Shown: one piece after another, positions 34,674-43,984 of the stretch | Position numbering within the stretch: position 1 is the first letter of the stretch | Layout of the letters: each line of letters opens with the position of its first letter | Assembly: GCF_002252525.1 (NCBI RefSeq) | Contig: NZ_NNRM01000039.1 | Location: forward strand, 124,001-188,000 | Source: Brucella pseudogrignonensis | GTDB lineage: Bacteria > Pseudomonadota > Alphaproteobacteria > Rhizobiales > Rhizobiaceae | Direction of reading: 5' to 3' | Length of the DNA: 64,000 nt | The notes under the pieces: generated by a model | The model's input: only the letters and a program-made list of their open reading frames with translations | Told to the model about the DNA's origin: nothing | The model's database searches: none | Program-made: the position numbers and the translations under genes

Positions 34674-35153
34674 TAAGACAATTGGCGGCGGGAATGTCAT
34701 AGTCACGCGCGTTCGGCGGCGCTTTTCAGCCCTTTGCCGAAAGAATTTTGATCTGCTGCTTGATCCATTCACCGTTGCACCGTCGACTACAGTGCAAAAC
34801 AGTGACTATTTTGATATCGTTGACCCTTTACTGGCCATAAGGCGGATTGAGAGCGAGAAGGGAGCGCAATGTCTTTGCGTCCCCATCGATCTCTGCCGCG
34901 AATTTGTAATGGACCATAGAAATCCCCGGATCAGAGAAGAACTGATCTTCTGCATGCCACTCTCCGGACATAGCAGGCACAGGCGTCGCAAACAGGATGG
35001 GTGAGCAGGGCGAGTGAAGCCCGCTCTCAGAGTCAGTCCTTCTGTGTTTTTCCTTGGCGCATGACAGTGAAACATCTGGCTTCGGAAAGGTGGTCAAAGG
35101 CCATCCAGCATCAAAACCAATACCACCCGATCAAAATTAAGTTGAACGGTCCT

Positions 35154-35178
35154 GAAACTTTTCCCGCCCTGTAGAGTT
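35154..35178 (+). promoter_or_regulatory. EcfG-like promoter, one mismatch
   Basis: GAAAC (35154-35158), 17-base spacer, GTT (35176-35178), in front of the micro-protein and large membrane protein that start at 35255 and 35329. Confidence 0.5.
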
Positions 35179-35254
35179 ACTATCGCATCGAGAAATAATC
35201 GTCTGAAAACAGGCTATTCTGACCGCTACACATTTTAAAAGGAGATAAGTCAAC

Positions 35255-35329
35255 ATGAACTCTATCATCTATTTAGTAGGTCTTGTCGTGATCGTGTTGT
35301 TCATTCTTTCTTTTCTGGGATTACGTTGA
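35255..35329 (+). CDS. 24-residue single-TM micro-protein
   Basis: ATG 35255 follows AAAAGGAGAT. The 24-residue product is a single hydrophobic helix (IIYLVGLVVIVLFILSFLGL) ending in Arg. The TGA overlaps the ATG of the next gene by one base. Closely similar micro-proteins recur before large membrane proteins of this type in rhizobia as far as I recall, which supports a real gene. It may be an accessory subunit of the following membrane protein. Confidence 0.68.
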   Translation: MNSIIYLVGLVVIVLFILSFLGLR

Positions 35330-36420
35330 TGGTAGACCAAACTGTGATCGAAAACACCTCCGACCGAAGCTATGTTGACTGGGCTGCCATCTTTGCTGGT
35401 GCTGTCGTGGCATCTGGCGTCATGGTGGTGATGACCACTTTTGCGAGCGGGCTCGGCCTCAGCTCATTCTCCGTCGATGAGGGCGGGGAACTGAGCAATG
35501 TCTGGCTGGTGATTACCGCCTTGTTCCTGATCCTGTCCATGGTGGCCTCCTATATGCTCGGCGGCTATATTGCTGGGAGAATGCGCCGGCCGACCGGCAC
35601 CTCTACCCGCGATGAGTCAACTGTACGCGATGGATTGAACGGTCTCGTGGTCTGGGGACTAGGAACGATTATCTCTGCGCTGTTTGCGGTCAGCTTGGTG
35701 TCGGGCGGTGCCAAAGCGGTCGGCGGCGCAGCGCAGACAGCTGTCGAAGCCACTGGAGCAGTGATCGGTGGAACCGTTCAGGGTGCAGGCCAACTGGCAG
35801 GCGGTATCCTATCGGGTGCCGGCAATGCTGTTGGTGGCGTCGCACAGGGTGCGGGTCAGGCAGCAGCGCCGTCGCTTGAACAGATGTTGCCGGAAGGTCT
35901 CAAATCCAACCCGCTGGACTATCTGACCGACAGTTTACTGCGCAATGATGCCCAGACCTCCGGCGCAGAGCAGCAGGGCGAGGACATGGCGGGCTTGCAA
36001 CGTCAGGTGACCGGAATTCTTGGCAACCTGCTGACGACAGGTGAAATCTCCGATGCCGACAAGGCATGGTTGGCCGGCCAGATCGCCAGCCGCACCGGCA
36101 TTAGCCAGAATGATGCGCAGACCCGCGTCAATGAGACGGTCAATCGTGTTCAGGCTCTGCGGAGTGAAGCGCAAGCCAAGGTCGACGCGGCTCAGAAGAC
36201 CCTCGCTGATGCGCAGGGACAGGCTGAACAAGCCGTCGAGGAAGCTAAGACGAAGGCTGCGGCTGCGGCTGAACAGGCACGCATCACCGGCATTCTTACC
36301 GCCTTTTTCCTTGCTGCCTCCGCGCTCGTAGCAGCTGCGGCCGCCTATATTGGGGCCGTGCATGGTGGACGTCATCGTGAGGATGGCCGCATTTGGGGTG
36401 GTCTCGCCTATCGCCGGTAA
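35329..36420 (+). CDS. Large membrane protein with coiled-coil domain
   Basis: The 363-residue product has four hydrophobic segments: two at the N-terminus (near residues 17-40 and 60-82), one near 105-125, and one at the C-terminus (ITGILTAFFLAASALVAAAAAYIG). Between them are a glycine-zipper stretch (AVGGAAQTAVEATGAVIGGT; GAGNAVGGVAQGAGQA) and an Ala/Gln/Lys-rich coiled coil of about 70 residues (EAQAKVDAAQKTLADAQGQA). The C-terminus is basic. It resembles uncharacterised stress-induced membrane proteins of rhizobia. It is coupled to the 24-residue micro-protein and terminated at 36443. Confidence 0.8.
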   Translation: MVDQTVIENTSDRSYVDWAAIFAGAVVASGVMVVMTTFASGLGLSSFSVDEGGELSNVWLVITALFLILSMVASYMLGGYIAGRMRRPTGTSTRDESTVRDGLNGLVVWGLGTIISALFAVSLVSGGAKAVGGAAQTAVEATGAVIGGTVQGAGQLAGGILSGAGNAVGGVAQGAGQAAAPSLEQMLPEGLKSNPLDYLTDSLLRNDAQTSGAEQQGEDMAGLQRQVTGILGNLLTTGEISDADKAWLAGQIASRTGISQNDAQTRVNETVNRVQALRSEAQAKVDAAQKTLADAQGQAEQAVEEAKTKAAAAAEQARITGILTAFFLAASALVAAAAAYIGAVHGGRHREDGRIWGGLAYRR

Positions 36421-36442
36421 CCTTGCCTGGCCAAATGCCTGA

Positions 36443-36479
36443 GCATCGCAGCCCCTGATGGCTGCGATGCTTTCTTTTT
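36443..36479 (+). terminator. Rho-independent terminator
   Basis: An 11-bp perfect stem GCATCGCAGCC / GGCTGCGATGC with loop CCTGAT, then TTTCTTTTT; 22 bases after the membrane protein stop. Confidence 0.92.
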
Positions 36480-36673
36480 GCGGCAACCTCGTTGAGCATG
36501 CGTCCATATGAAAAGATCCCCCGGGCAACCAACGCCTGTTGGATCGTCCCGCACATTCCCGCGCCTTTGCCGTCCCGTTTCGAACCAGTGGCTTTCGGGG
36601 AGCGACCGCCGGACAGACCAATTCATCGTTTTGCGCAGCCTTGCATTGAACATTAAGCGCCGTCAGAAGTTGT

Positions 36674-36698
36674 GGAACCAAACGGTTCAGGATCGGTT
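36674..36698 (+). promoter_or_regulatory. EcfG-type promoter, exact consensus
   Basis: GGAAC (36674-36678), 17-base spacer, GTT (36696-36698), 35 bases before the small gene at 36733. Confidence 0.72.
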
Positions 36699-36732
36699 AG
36701 TGTGGACAATCAAAGCGGAAAGATGGTCTGCC

Positions 36733-36933
36733 ATGCGCCTTCACAATCACCTGCTACGTGCAGCCCATCGCGCCGTTGCCAGAAAGAAGACACAGGCTTT
36801 GCATCCGGCGCAGGCCATTGGAGAGGCGCTGCAGGAACTCAGCCAGCTGCCTTCATCGACGCAGGACCTGGACTTCGATGAGCTGCTGCAACGTTTGCAG
36901 GAGGCGGAGGGAAAACCGCCCAAAGAGCAGTAG
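36733..36933 (+). CDS. Small soluble protein, unknown function
   Basis: From ATG 36733 the 66-residue product is basic at the N-terminus (RLHNHLLRAAHRAVARKK) and acidic, helical at the C-terminus (LDFDELLQRLQEAEGKP). A longer in-frame extension upstream is unlikely because an exact EcfG promoter lies at 36674-36698 within it. The RBS is weak (GGAAAGATGG). No family recognised; size and charge would suit a small regulatory or anti-sigma-like protein, but that is only a guess. Confidence 0.55.
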   Translation: MRLHNHLLRAAHRAVARKKTQALHPAQAIGEALQELSQLPSSTQDLDFDELLQRLQEAEGKPPKEQ

Positions 36934-37560
36934 ACCTTGCGATAAACCTGACTTCTGAACTGACTTTTCAGCAGGCGCCGATAGAAAATAATGGCTGCCC
37001 TTTGCGTTTGCACAACCATAACAGGTCTCAAACCGTCACCCCGACGGGAGGTCTAAGACTGCCAGCGAGGCTTTTTGCAGAGCATGGATCCTATCAATTC
37101 GTCGAACGTTAACCATATGCCAAACGAAACGACGTAGGTGATGACGGAAGAACTTTTGGGAGTGGCGGCAACAATTGGTGTTTTGGCTATGAGATGGCAG
37201 TGCCGACATAGAGTTGAAAGTTCCATGCACTGATTTAGGCGACTAGCAGCAGCGACATTTCCTGCGGACTGTCCAGACCGTGATCATGTTTAAGCGCTTC
37301 GACCGCGCTACTGCTTTAAGAGCCGGGGGATGACAAGCGATCATCGATCCGTTCATGGTAATCAGCATTACGTTTGATGCGCAGGCAGCGTGTGGCATTG
37401 CGCCTCCAATGACAGCATGGCTTGCGTCAAAATCCAACGCGCCCGTCCTGAAATTCCCGTTCAGATTCCAGTCATCTCAAAGATGCTAATGCGCCAGGAG
37501 CATCACCTGCCGGCAGCCATCCTGTGCAGATGCCGGCCAGTCAAAAAGGATCGTTGCACC
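36934..37560. other. Intergenic stretch without a gene
   Basis: About 630 bases with only short frames on both strands and no RBS. No repeat or RNA structure noticed. Confidence 0.45.
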
Positions 37561-37866
37561 ATGTCGATCGCCCGTTCGGTCATCCCCTGTGCCGCAATTT
37601 TCGTGGTAATTGCACTGGCTGGCTGCCAGAAACAGACAGTGTCTGCAGCGCCCGATCCGCAAAAATCACTCTGTGATCAAGCTGCGGCGAGCGCTTTGGC
37701 CGGCAAGAACAGGATAAGCGATCAACAGGCAATGCAGCAGACCGGCGCAACCCTTGTTCGTCAGATCAAGCCCGGCGACCCGGTGACCATGGATTTTCAC
37801 CAGGAACGTGTCACTATCGAAACGGATCCCGATAGTGGCAGGATCGTTCGCGCCGCCTGCGGCTAA
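37561..37866 (+). CDS. Lipoprotein with I78 peptidase-inhibitor domain
   Basis: The 101-residue product has a lipoprotein signal (SIARSVIPCAAIFVVIALAGC; lipobox ALAGC, Cys at about residue 22). The mature part CDQAAASALAGKNRISDQQA, then RQIKPGDPVTMDFHQERVTI and GRIVRAACG, is the peptidase inhibitor I78 family pattern with its terminal CG and the pair of cysteines likely forming a disulphide. It probably sits on the inner face of the outer membrane and may inhibit serine proteases. RBS AAGGAT. The upstream in-frame extension has no signal character. Confidence 0.85.
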   Translation: MSIARSVIPCAAIFVVIALAGCQKQTVSAAPDPQKSLCDQAAASALAGKNRISDQQAMQQTGATLVRQIKPGDPVTMDFHQERVTIETDPDSGRIVRAACG

Positions 37867-37890
37867 CAGAACCCAACAAACCCGTGCCGG

Positions 37891-38799
37891 CTACCAGGGC
37901 GGCCCCGCCGCCCAGGCGCTTCGCAATGCTTCGACAAATCGGCGAACTTTCGGCGACACATGACGGCGCGTCGGATAGACTGCAACGATTGGCGGTTCCT
38001 CACGGGCATAGTTCTCAAGCACCGCGACCAGCCGCCCTTGTGCAATGTCGGCCCCCACCAGAAAGGCGCCGAGTTGGACAAGCCCGAGCCCGTTGAGCGC
38101 GGCATCGCGAATGGCTTCGGTATTGCTGAGCCGCAAACGCCCCTCAACAGCCAGGGCGCGCTCTTCACCTGCAATCTGATAGCGCCAGGATACCGGCAAA
38201 TTAGCATAGCTGAAGGCAATCCTGTCATGATGCCTGAGATCATCAAGCACCTGCGGGATACCACGCTTTTCCAAATAGGCCGGCGCAGCACAGGTCAGCA
38301 GCCGATGCGGTGCCAGAACCTGGCGGATCAATCCGCTGTCGGTCGGTCCGCCAATGCGCACAGCAACATCAATGCCGTCGCCGACCAGATCACAATAATC
38401 GTCCGAAAATGAAACCTCGGCTTCCAGTTCTGGCCATTCCGCCAGGTAGTCCTGCAGGACAGGCAGAACATGCAGCCGCCCGAAGGCCGTTGGAAGGTCG
38501 ACACGCAGGCGTCCCTTTGGCTGCTGGTTGCGTTGCGACAGCATGGCTTGCGCGTCATCGACCTCGCAGAGAATCCGCAGGGCGTGCTCGTAAAACAACT
38601 GGCCTTCTTCGGTCAGACGCACGCTGCGGGTCGTGCGATGCACCAGACGCGTCGACAACGCCTCCTCCAGCCGCGTGAGGCTCTTGCCCACCGCCGACCG
38701 CGTCACGCCAAGCCGTTCGGCAGCCTTGGTAAAGCTCGCTGTGTCCGCCACACGCACAAAGGCCAGTACATCACCGAAATGATCGATCATTGTTTCCAA
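37891..38799 (-). CDS. LysR family transcriptional regulator
   Basis: A 302-residue LysR regulator: N-terminal winged HTH (FVRVADTASFTKAAERLGVTRSAVGKSLTRLEEAL, residues 14-49, LVHRTTRSVRLTEEG) and a C-terminal effector domain ending FVEALRSAW. It is divergent from the MFS transporter gene at 38906 with a 106-base shared promoter region, the usual arrangement for a LysR regulator controlling its neighbour. The start may be ATG 38799 or 38790. Effector unknown. Confidence 0.93.
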   Translation of the reverse strand: METMIDHFGDVLAFVRVADTASFTKAAERLGVTRSAVGKSLTRLEEALSTRLVHRTTRSVRLTEEGQLFYEHALRILCEVDDAQAMLSQRNQQPKGRLRVDLPTAFGRLHVLPVLQDYLAEWPELEAEVSFSDDYCDLVGDGIDVAVRIGGPTDSGLIRQVLAPHRLLTCAAPAYLEKRGIPQVLDDLRHHDRIAFSYANLPVSWRYQIAGEERALAVEGRLRLSNTEAIRDAALNGLGLVQLGAFLVGADIAQGRLVAVLENYAREEPPIVAVYPTRRHVSPKVRRFVEALRSAWAAGPPW

Positions 38800-38905
38800 A
38801 TCGTCCCATCTGTTGCCACAACAGCGTTCTTTATCGAATTTTCAGACCGAGTAAACAGGGGGCACATACAGGCAACCCAGCCGCGTCTTGAAAGATCACA
38901 ATCCT

Positions 38906-40198
38906 ATGCAACACAATCAATCATCGCCGCTCACCCTCAGACATCGCGGGTGGCCCGCTGTCCATGCCGTCGCACTGGCAATTTTTGCTGTGGTGACCAC
39001 AGAAATGTTGCCGGTTGGCCTGATGGCACCGATCGCCAGCAGCTTCGATATAGAGCTGGGCGTCGCCGGGCTCACCATCTCCGTACCGGCAATCATCGCT
39101 GCCCTGTTTGCACCGCTTATTATCGTGATGGCCGGCAGCATCGACCGGCGCCAGATCCTTGCTGGTCTGCTCCTCCTGTTGGTTGCCGCCAATTTGATGG
39201 CCATGTTCGCCGCCTCGTTCTCCTGGCTTGTTTGTGCGCGGATCCTTGTCGGGTTCTGTATGGGCGGCATATGGGCGATCGCCGGCGGCCTGGCCCCACG
39301 GCTGCTGCCACCACAATCACCGGATCGGGCAACCAGCCGATCAGGCGCGCACGCAACGGCCAACGCAACGCTCCAGTCAATGCCCGCCTCAACGCCGCAT
39401 TTGTCGGCAAAGGCGGTGGCGCGGGCGACGGCCATCATCTTCAGCGGCGTCGCCGCCGCTTCCGTTCTGGGAGTGCCGCTTGGCGCGCTGATCGACAGCC
39501 TTTTTGGCTGGCGCACAGCCTTCGGTGCGATGGCCGCATTCAGCGTGATCGTGCTTGGGCTCAATCTTTGGACATTGCCGCCGCTTCCTGTTGATCACGC
39601 CATTGATCCCGCCCGCTTCCAGGCCGCTCTCCGGCTTCCTCTGGTGCGACCAGGCCTGTTGCTGACATTGTTGCTGGTGGCCGGACATTTCATGGCCTAT
39701 ACATTCGTCACACCGGTCCTTCTGACACTGAACGCCATTCCGGCGTCCGCAATCAGCCTGCTTCTCTTTGTCTATGGCTTTTCAGGCATTGTCGGCAATT
39801 TCCTCGCCGGCATGATGGCCGCACGGCGGGTGGGAATAATTATTGGCGGCATCGCCTGCATGCTTGCAGCAACCCTGCTGGGCTTCGCGCTCGCTTCAGA
39901 CAATACGGTGAACGCGACAGCGCTGCTGATCCTCTGGGGACTGGTCTATGGCGGCGTCTCGGTGGCTTTGCAGACATGGATGATGAAAGCCGCACCCGCT
40001 GCCATCGAGATCGTGACCGCACTTTTTGTCTCGGTCTTCAACATTGGCATCGCAGCCGGCTCCTTCGTCGGAGGTCGCATCGTTGACCGTTTCGACCTGC
40101 AGACCAACCTGATGGCGGCGGCAAGCCTCGCCGCCCTCGCGCTCATCACGCTTGCCCTGCTCGCTATCAACCCTGAAAGGCCACAGGATGCATTATGA
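38906..40198 (+). CDS. MFS transporter, DHA1-type exporter
   Basis: From ATG 38906 the product has 430 residues and 12 predicted hydrophobic segments. TM1 region TTEMLPVGLMAPIASSFDIE and the loop DRRQILAGLL are those of the DHA1/AraJ sugar- or drug-efflux group. The normal loop after TM4 (GGLAPRLLP ... ARATAIIFSG) carries an extra about 30 Ser/Ala/Thr-rich residues (encoded near 39,310-39,410), which is unusual. The divergent LysR probably regulates it; its stop overlaps the start of the MetX-like gene. Confidence 0.88.
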   Translation: MQHNQSSPLTLRHRGWPAVHAVALAIFAVVTTEMLPVGLMAPIASSFDIELGVAGLTISVPAIIAALFAPLIIVMAGSIDRRQILAGLLLLLVAANLMAMFAASFSWLVCARILVGFCMGGIWAIAGGLAPRLLPPQSPDRATSRSGAHATANATLQSMPASTPHLSAKAVARATAIIFSGVAAASVLGVPLGALIDSLFGWRTAFGAMAAFSVIVLGLNLWTLPPLPVDHAIDPARFQAALRLPLVRPGLLLTLLLVAGHFMAYTFVTPVLLTLNAIPASAISLLLFVYGFSGIVGNFLAGMMAARRVGIIIGGIACMLAATLLGFALASDNTVNATALLILWGLVYGGVSVALQTWMMKAAPAAIEIVTALFVSVFNIGIAAGSFVGGRIVDRFDLQTNLMAAASLAALALITLALLAINPERPQDAL

Positions 40199-41198
40199 TC
40201 ATCTTGAACTGGGCGACATTGCCTTGCAATCGGGGAGCATCCTCCACAATGCAAAACTCGCCTATAAGACCTATGGCACCCTCAACGCGGCCAGAGACAA
40301 TGTCATTGTCTATCCAACATCTTTTGCTGCAACACACAGCGATGCGGAATGGCTGATCGGCCACGGGCGTGCGCTCGACTGCACACGCTACTTCATCATC
40401 GTGCCAAATCTGTTTGGCAACGGGCTTTCCAGCTCCCCCAGCAACACCGCTTCACCAAACGGCTCCGCCCGTTTTCCCAACATCACACTGCACGACAGTG
40501 TCAAACAGCAGCACCGGCTTTTAACAGAGGTTTTCCAAATCACTAAAATCCGCCTGGCAATTGGCTGGTCAATGGGCGGCTCGCAGGCATTTGAATGGGC
40601 GGCCGCCTATCCCGCGATGGTTGAGCGTCTGTTCACCTTCCAGAGCGCCGCGCGCACCTCCCGTCACTTTCGACTGTTTTTTGAAGGCGTCCGTGCGGCC
40701 ATCGAGCTGGATCCCGCGTTTCGGCAGGGCTTTTATACAAGCCCACCCCAGCGCGGTCTGCGCATGGCAGCCCGCATCTATGCCGCCTGGGGCTTCTCGC
40801 AAGCCTTCTTCAGACACAGGCTCGACGAAAGCGCCCTTGGTTATGCCACGCTTGAAGACTTCCTCGTCGACTTCTGGGAGGGCTGGTTTCTGAAACGCGA
40901 CGCCAATGACCTGCTTGCCCATCTGTGGAGCGGCATTCACGCGGATATCAGCGCAAACGACACATATCAGGGCGATCTCGACACAGCGCTTGCGGCCATC
41001 ACCGCAGATACCATCATCATGCCTTCATCAAGCGATCTGTATTTTCCGCCCGAAGACGCAGCGCAGGAGGCAGCGCGGATCGCAAAGGCCGAATTGCGCA
41101 TTCTGCAAACCCCCTGGGGCCACGTTGCCGGCGAAGGCCTGAATGACGCCGACACAATCGTCATCGAACAGGCCATCACGGAACTCCTTGGCCGCTGA
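40188..41198 (+). CDS. MetX-like alpha/beta hydrolase
   Basis: From ATG 40188 the product has 336 residues and matches the homoserine O-acetyltransferase (MetX)-like branch of alpha/beta hydrolases: AKLAYKTYGTLNAARDNVIV, the nucleophile elbow GWSMGGSQAFEWA, PSSSDLYFPPEDAA (catalytic Asp) and GHVAGEG (catalytic His). It lacks some motifs expected of true MetX, so an unassigned acyltransferase or hydrolase is likelier than methionine synthesis. The start overlaps the MFS stop by 11 bases, so both are one operon under the LysR gene; a terminator follows. Confidence 0.85.
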   Translation: MHYDHLELGDIALQSGSILHNAKLAYKTYGTLNAARDNVIVYPTSFAATHSDAEWLIGHGRALDCTRYFIIVPNLFGNGLSSSPSNTASPNGSARFPNITLHDSVKQQHRLLTEVFQITKIRLAIGWSMGGSQAFEWAAAYPAMVERLFTFQSAARTSRHFRLFFEGVRAAIELDPAFRQGFYTSPPQRGLRMAARIYAAWGFSQAFFRHRLDESALGYATLEDFLVDFWEGWFLKRDANDLLAHLWSGIHADISANDTYQGDLDTALAAITADTIIMPSSSDLYFPPEDAAQEAARIAKAELRILQTPWGHVAGEGLNDADTIVIEQAITELLGR

Positions 41199-41205
41199 GC
41201 CGCAT

Positions 41206-41235
41206 GCTCCGCAGGAGGGAAAGGTCCTGCGGAGC
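41206..41235 (+). terminator. Stem-loop after the MFS-MetX operon
   Basis: An 11-bp perfect stem GCTCCGCAGGA / TCCTGCGGAGC with an 8-base loop starts 7 bases after the stop. The tail CGATTTCTG is a weak U-tract. Confidence 0.7.
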
Positions 41236-41276
41236 CGATTTCTGCTATGGTTTCGGATCCAAGCGCCGAATTGATA

Positions 41277-42010
41277 TCATTTTTTGGCAGCCACGGCGCG
41301 ATTGAAATCTTCAATTACCCGGGCCCGATTGCTGTTGATTTCATTCCAGTTGGGAAGCGACAGGTTATTTACACTGCCATCAACACCCCAGGGCATTTTC
41401 TGCTTTGCATTGTCAGAAAATTCAACGCCTTTGGTCGCCGGGCCGACGAAAATCCGCTCAGACATGCATTGCGCGGCCGCCTTGCTCACAGCGAAATCGA
41501 TGAACTTCTCCGCAGCTTTCCGGCGCGGCGTATCGGCAACCAGTTGCAACCGGATATCGCCACCAATCGCGCCCTCCTCCGGCACGACGAAATCGATCAG
41601 CAGTCCCTGGTCACGCATAGCAAATGCCGAACTGGCATAATACGCCCCAGCGATGACCTCACCGCTCTGGAACAAATTGGTGCCTGCCCCGGCCGTATCG
41701 AAATAGGCCGCGACCCGCAATTTATGAATTGAATCGAAAACCGGACCCATCACGCTGAGCGGTTTGCCCTTCTACTTGGCCAGCTCCGCCAGGAACGGTA
41801 CGCTCGTCACATTGGCCGGGCTTGGAAATGTCACCGCACCCTCATAATCAGGCCGCCATAAATCCTGCCACGATCTGGGTGGCGTCTCCACCTGGTCTTT
41901 GTTGTAGACCAGACCGAGCGAGTAAAAGCCGGTGCTCACCGCCAAAATATTGCCAGCTTCATCCTTGTAGGCGAGATTGATAGCGCGGGCAACACGCCGT
42001 TCCTGCGTTC
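41277..42010 (-). pseudogene. Truncated ABC-transporter substrate-binding protein
   Basis: The frame encodes the C-terminal two thirds of a spermidine/putrescine- or iron-type binding protein: GFYSLGLVYNKDQVETPPRS, then WQDLWRPDYEGAVTFPSP, and in the lower part VAAYFDTAGAGTNLFQSGEV and FIDFAVSKAAAQCMSE. A TAG stop interrupts it at 41,772-41,774 (after AELAK), and the N-terminal lobe with the signal peptide is missing upstream of about 42,010. No permease or ATPase genes remain beside it. Inactive. Confidence 0.85.
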
Positions 42011-42317
42011 AGTCAGACAAAGCGACCGGCTGCAAATGTGACCCATCCCCAATAGCTATCGCTAAATGTCGCAAATCGTGCCGACCGCGGTATTCACTTT
42101 TGTTTTGATGTTTCAAGATGTCTCTCACGTCTTCGAATGGCTGGGGCGACCCTGATCGTGCTGTCGCTTTCCTGCTGGAACCTACCCGGGAGAGCCTGAC
42201 TGGACAGGCTCCGCCAAGACGGGCCCTCAGCCCAGATGACTGCACGGTGAAACAGCCCGATCCAGCCTGATCAGCAACATTGCCCGGCGCTCAGATGCCC
42301 GCAATGCTTCAACACCA

Positions 42318-42479
42318 TCAACCAAGCTGGCGCCCGAACAGGAACGTTGCAGCAGCGACGCAGCCGATCACCCCAAGATAGAGCAGCTTATAAGGCGCAG
42401 GCATCGGCAACTTCACTGCAAGATAGGCAAAGGGGCCGCAGAGCATGATTGTAAACAAAGCAATCGCTACGGTCATCAT
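42318..42479 (-). pseudogene. Two-TM membrane fragment
   Basis: A 53-residue frame with two hydrophobic segments (TVAIALFTIMLCGPFAYLAV and LLYLGVIGCVAAATFLFG). It has no RBS, and the hydrophobic sequence continues upstream in frame, so it is more likely the C-terminal remnant of a larger transporter than a free gene. It lies in a zone of pseudogenes. Confidence 0.35.
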
Positions 42480-43039
42480 GCCGCCGACAACAAAGAAATA
42501 CTGAACAACTGCCGTGCGTCGGACCCTTGGTCAGCGGATGCAAAAATTTTCATGAGATAGGATCTAGGATATTTCCGCACCAGGCACAACCATGGGCGCG
42601 CTTGCGCTCAACCAATCAGCGAGCGCTTCCAGTTTCCCGTTCAGCTTTCTCGGCACGGCTTCGCCGCCAGTTTGATAGCGCGCCTTCGGAATGGAAGCCG
42701 CTTTCGAACAGCGCTATTGCAGGCCGCAGCTGTCCGCAGAACTAGGGCTGCTGCCGCGTGTTAAAAGCGGCCCCGATCGCGGCAATGGATGGACCGGATA
42801 AGCGTGGAAGCACTCGACGCCTTTCTGTAGGACCGCGACCCTGATATCCGCTTTAGCGCCACAACCGAACTGATCAGACTTGGGCAGCTGCAGGTGCCGG
42901 AAAGCCTCGAACCCCAGCAAGGCTCATTGCTATAATTCCCCAGCACCGTGCGGCGCTCTGCGGAGCCCGGCTTCCGTGCAGCTTAATTTCAACCGCCTGT
43001 CTGCCGGCCGGGATGCTGCGGCGACACCGTCTGTGGCAT
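42480..43039. other. Stretch with eroded sequence, no gene
   Basis: About 560 bases without a supported reading frame, between two pseudogenes. Some frames have coding-like composition, but none shows a start or a recognisable family. Confidence 0.4.
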
Positions 43040-43942
43040 TGCCCGCACGAACAATGAAGGCACGCAGCGGCGAGGGCACCAGACGCCGCCCGGGATAATA
43101 GAGAAAAGGCCCGAAAAGCGCACCCACCAGTGCTCCATGATCGACGAAAGCGCTCCAGTTTGAAAATCCGCTGTCAGCCAATCTTCAAACAGACACAGAA
43201 TACCAAGCCCTGCCTTCGACGCCTCGATCTCCAGATTGGTGGCCCCACCGGACTGCACAATAAGCCGGCCGGTCGGCTCAATGAGCACCACCTCCCCATT
43301 GCGTTAAAACTCCCAGGCCGGGATCGCACGACCCGCAAAACGATCGCGAATATAATCATGGACCAGCAGATCCTGCGGCGTTTTCGGGGTGCCTCGCGCA
43401 GCCAGATACTCTGGTGATGCCGCAAGCGCAAAGCGCTGCTCGCGCGGGCCGATTGGCACAGCAATCATGTCATGTTCCAGCCGCTCGTCATAGCGAATAC
43501 CCGCGTCACACCCACTTTCGATGATGTCGATAAAGTTCTCATCGGTGACGATCTCCAGACGGATATCGGGATAGGCCATCAAAAACGCCGGCACGACACG
43601 TGGCAGCACAAGCCGCGCTGCACTGGGTGGAACATTGAACTTCAGAGATCCAGCAGCGCGATTGCCGTGACTGGTCGCCTGGTCAAGCGCTGATCCTATA
43701 TCGGGAAAGGCCGGGCCCAGCCGTTCGATCAATATCCGTCCAACCTCGGTCGGCAGTACACTGCGGGTGGTGCGGTGGAGAAGACGCAGGCCCAGGTCAC
43801 TTTCCAGACGTTTAACCGCATCACTGAGCGACGAGTAACTGCGTCCGCCAATCCGTGACGCCTCGCGAAAACCACGCGCCCGTGCCCAGTAAAATGCCTC
43901 GTTGTCCGCCAGGGCGGACAACCCAACCGATTGTTGGTTCAA
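43040..43942 (-). pseudogene. Broken LysR family regulator
   Basis: The 5' two thirds (43,942 to 43,304) encode a LysR protein: SYSSLSDAVKRLESDLGLRL, LLHRTTRSVLPTEVG, and an effector domain to GRAIPAWEF, where TAA stops it. The same frame then continues with VVLIEPTGRLIVQSGGATNL and GLGILCLFEDWL, and a further frameshift near 43,105 moves the LysR C-terminal motif (FLYYPGRRLVPSPLRAFI) to another frame. At least two disabling lesions. It lies divergent to the broken aldo/keto reductase, its former target. Confidence 0.85.
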
Positions 43943-43984
43943 AGTCTGGGGTTTCCCCTCTTCAGAGCAACAGGAGAAACAACC

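Noticed and set aside
34567-35004. Plus-strand open frame of 145 codons
   Set aside because: No RBS, no recognisable family, irregular composition; the region also carries an EcfG-like promoter on the opposite strand and overlapping frames of similar length on the other strand.
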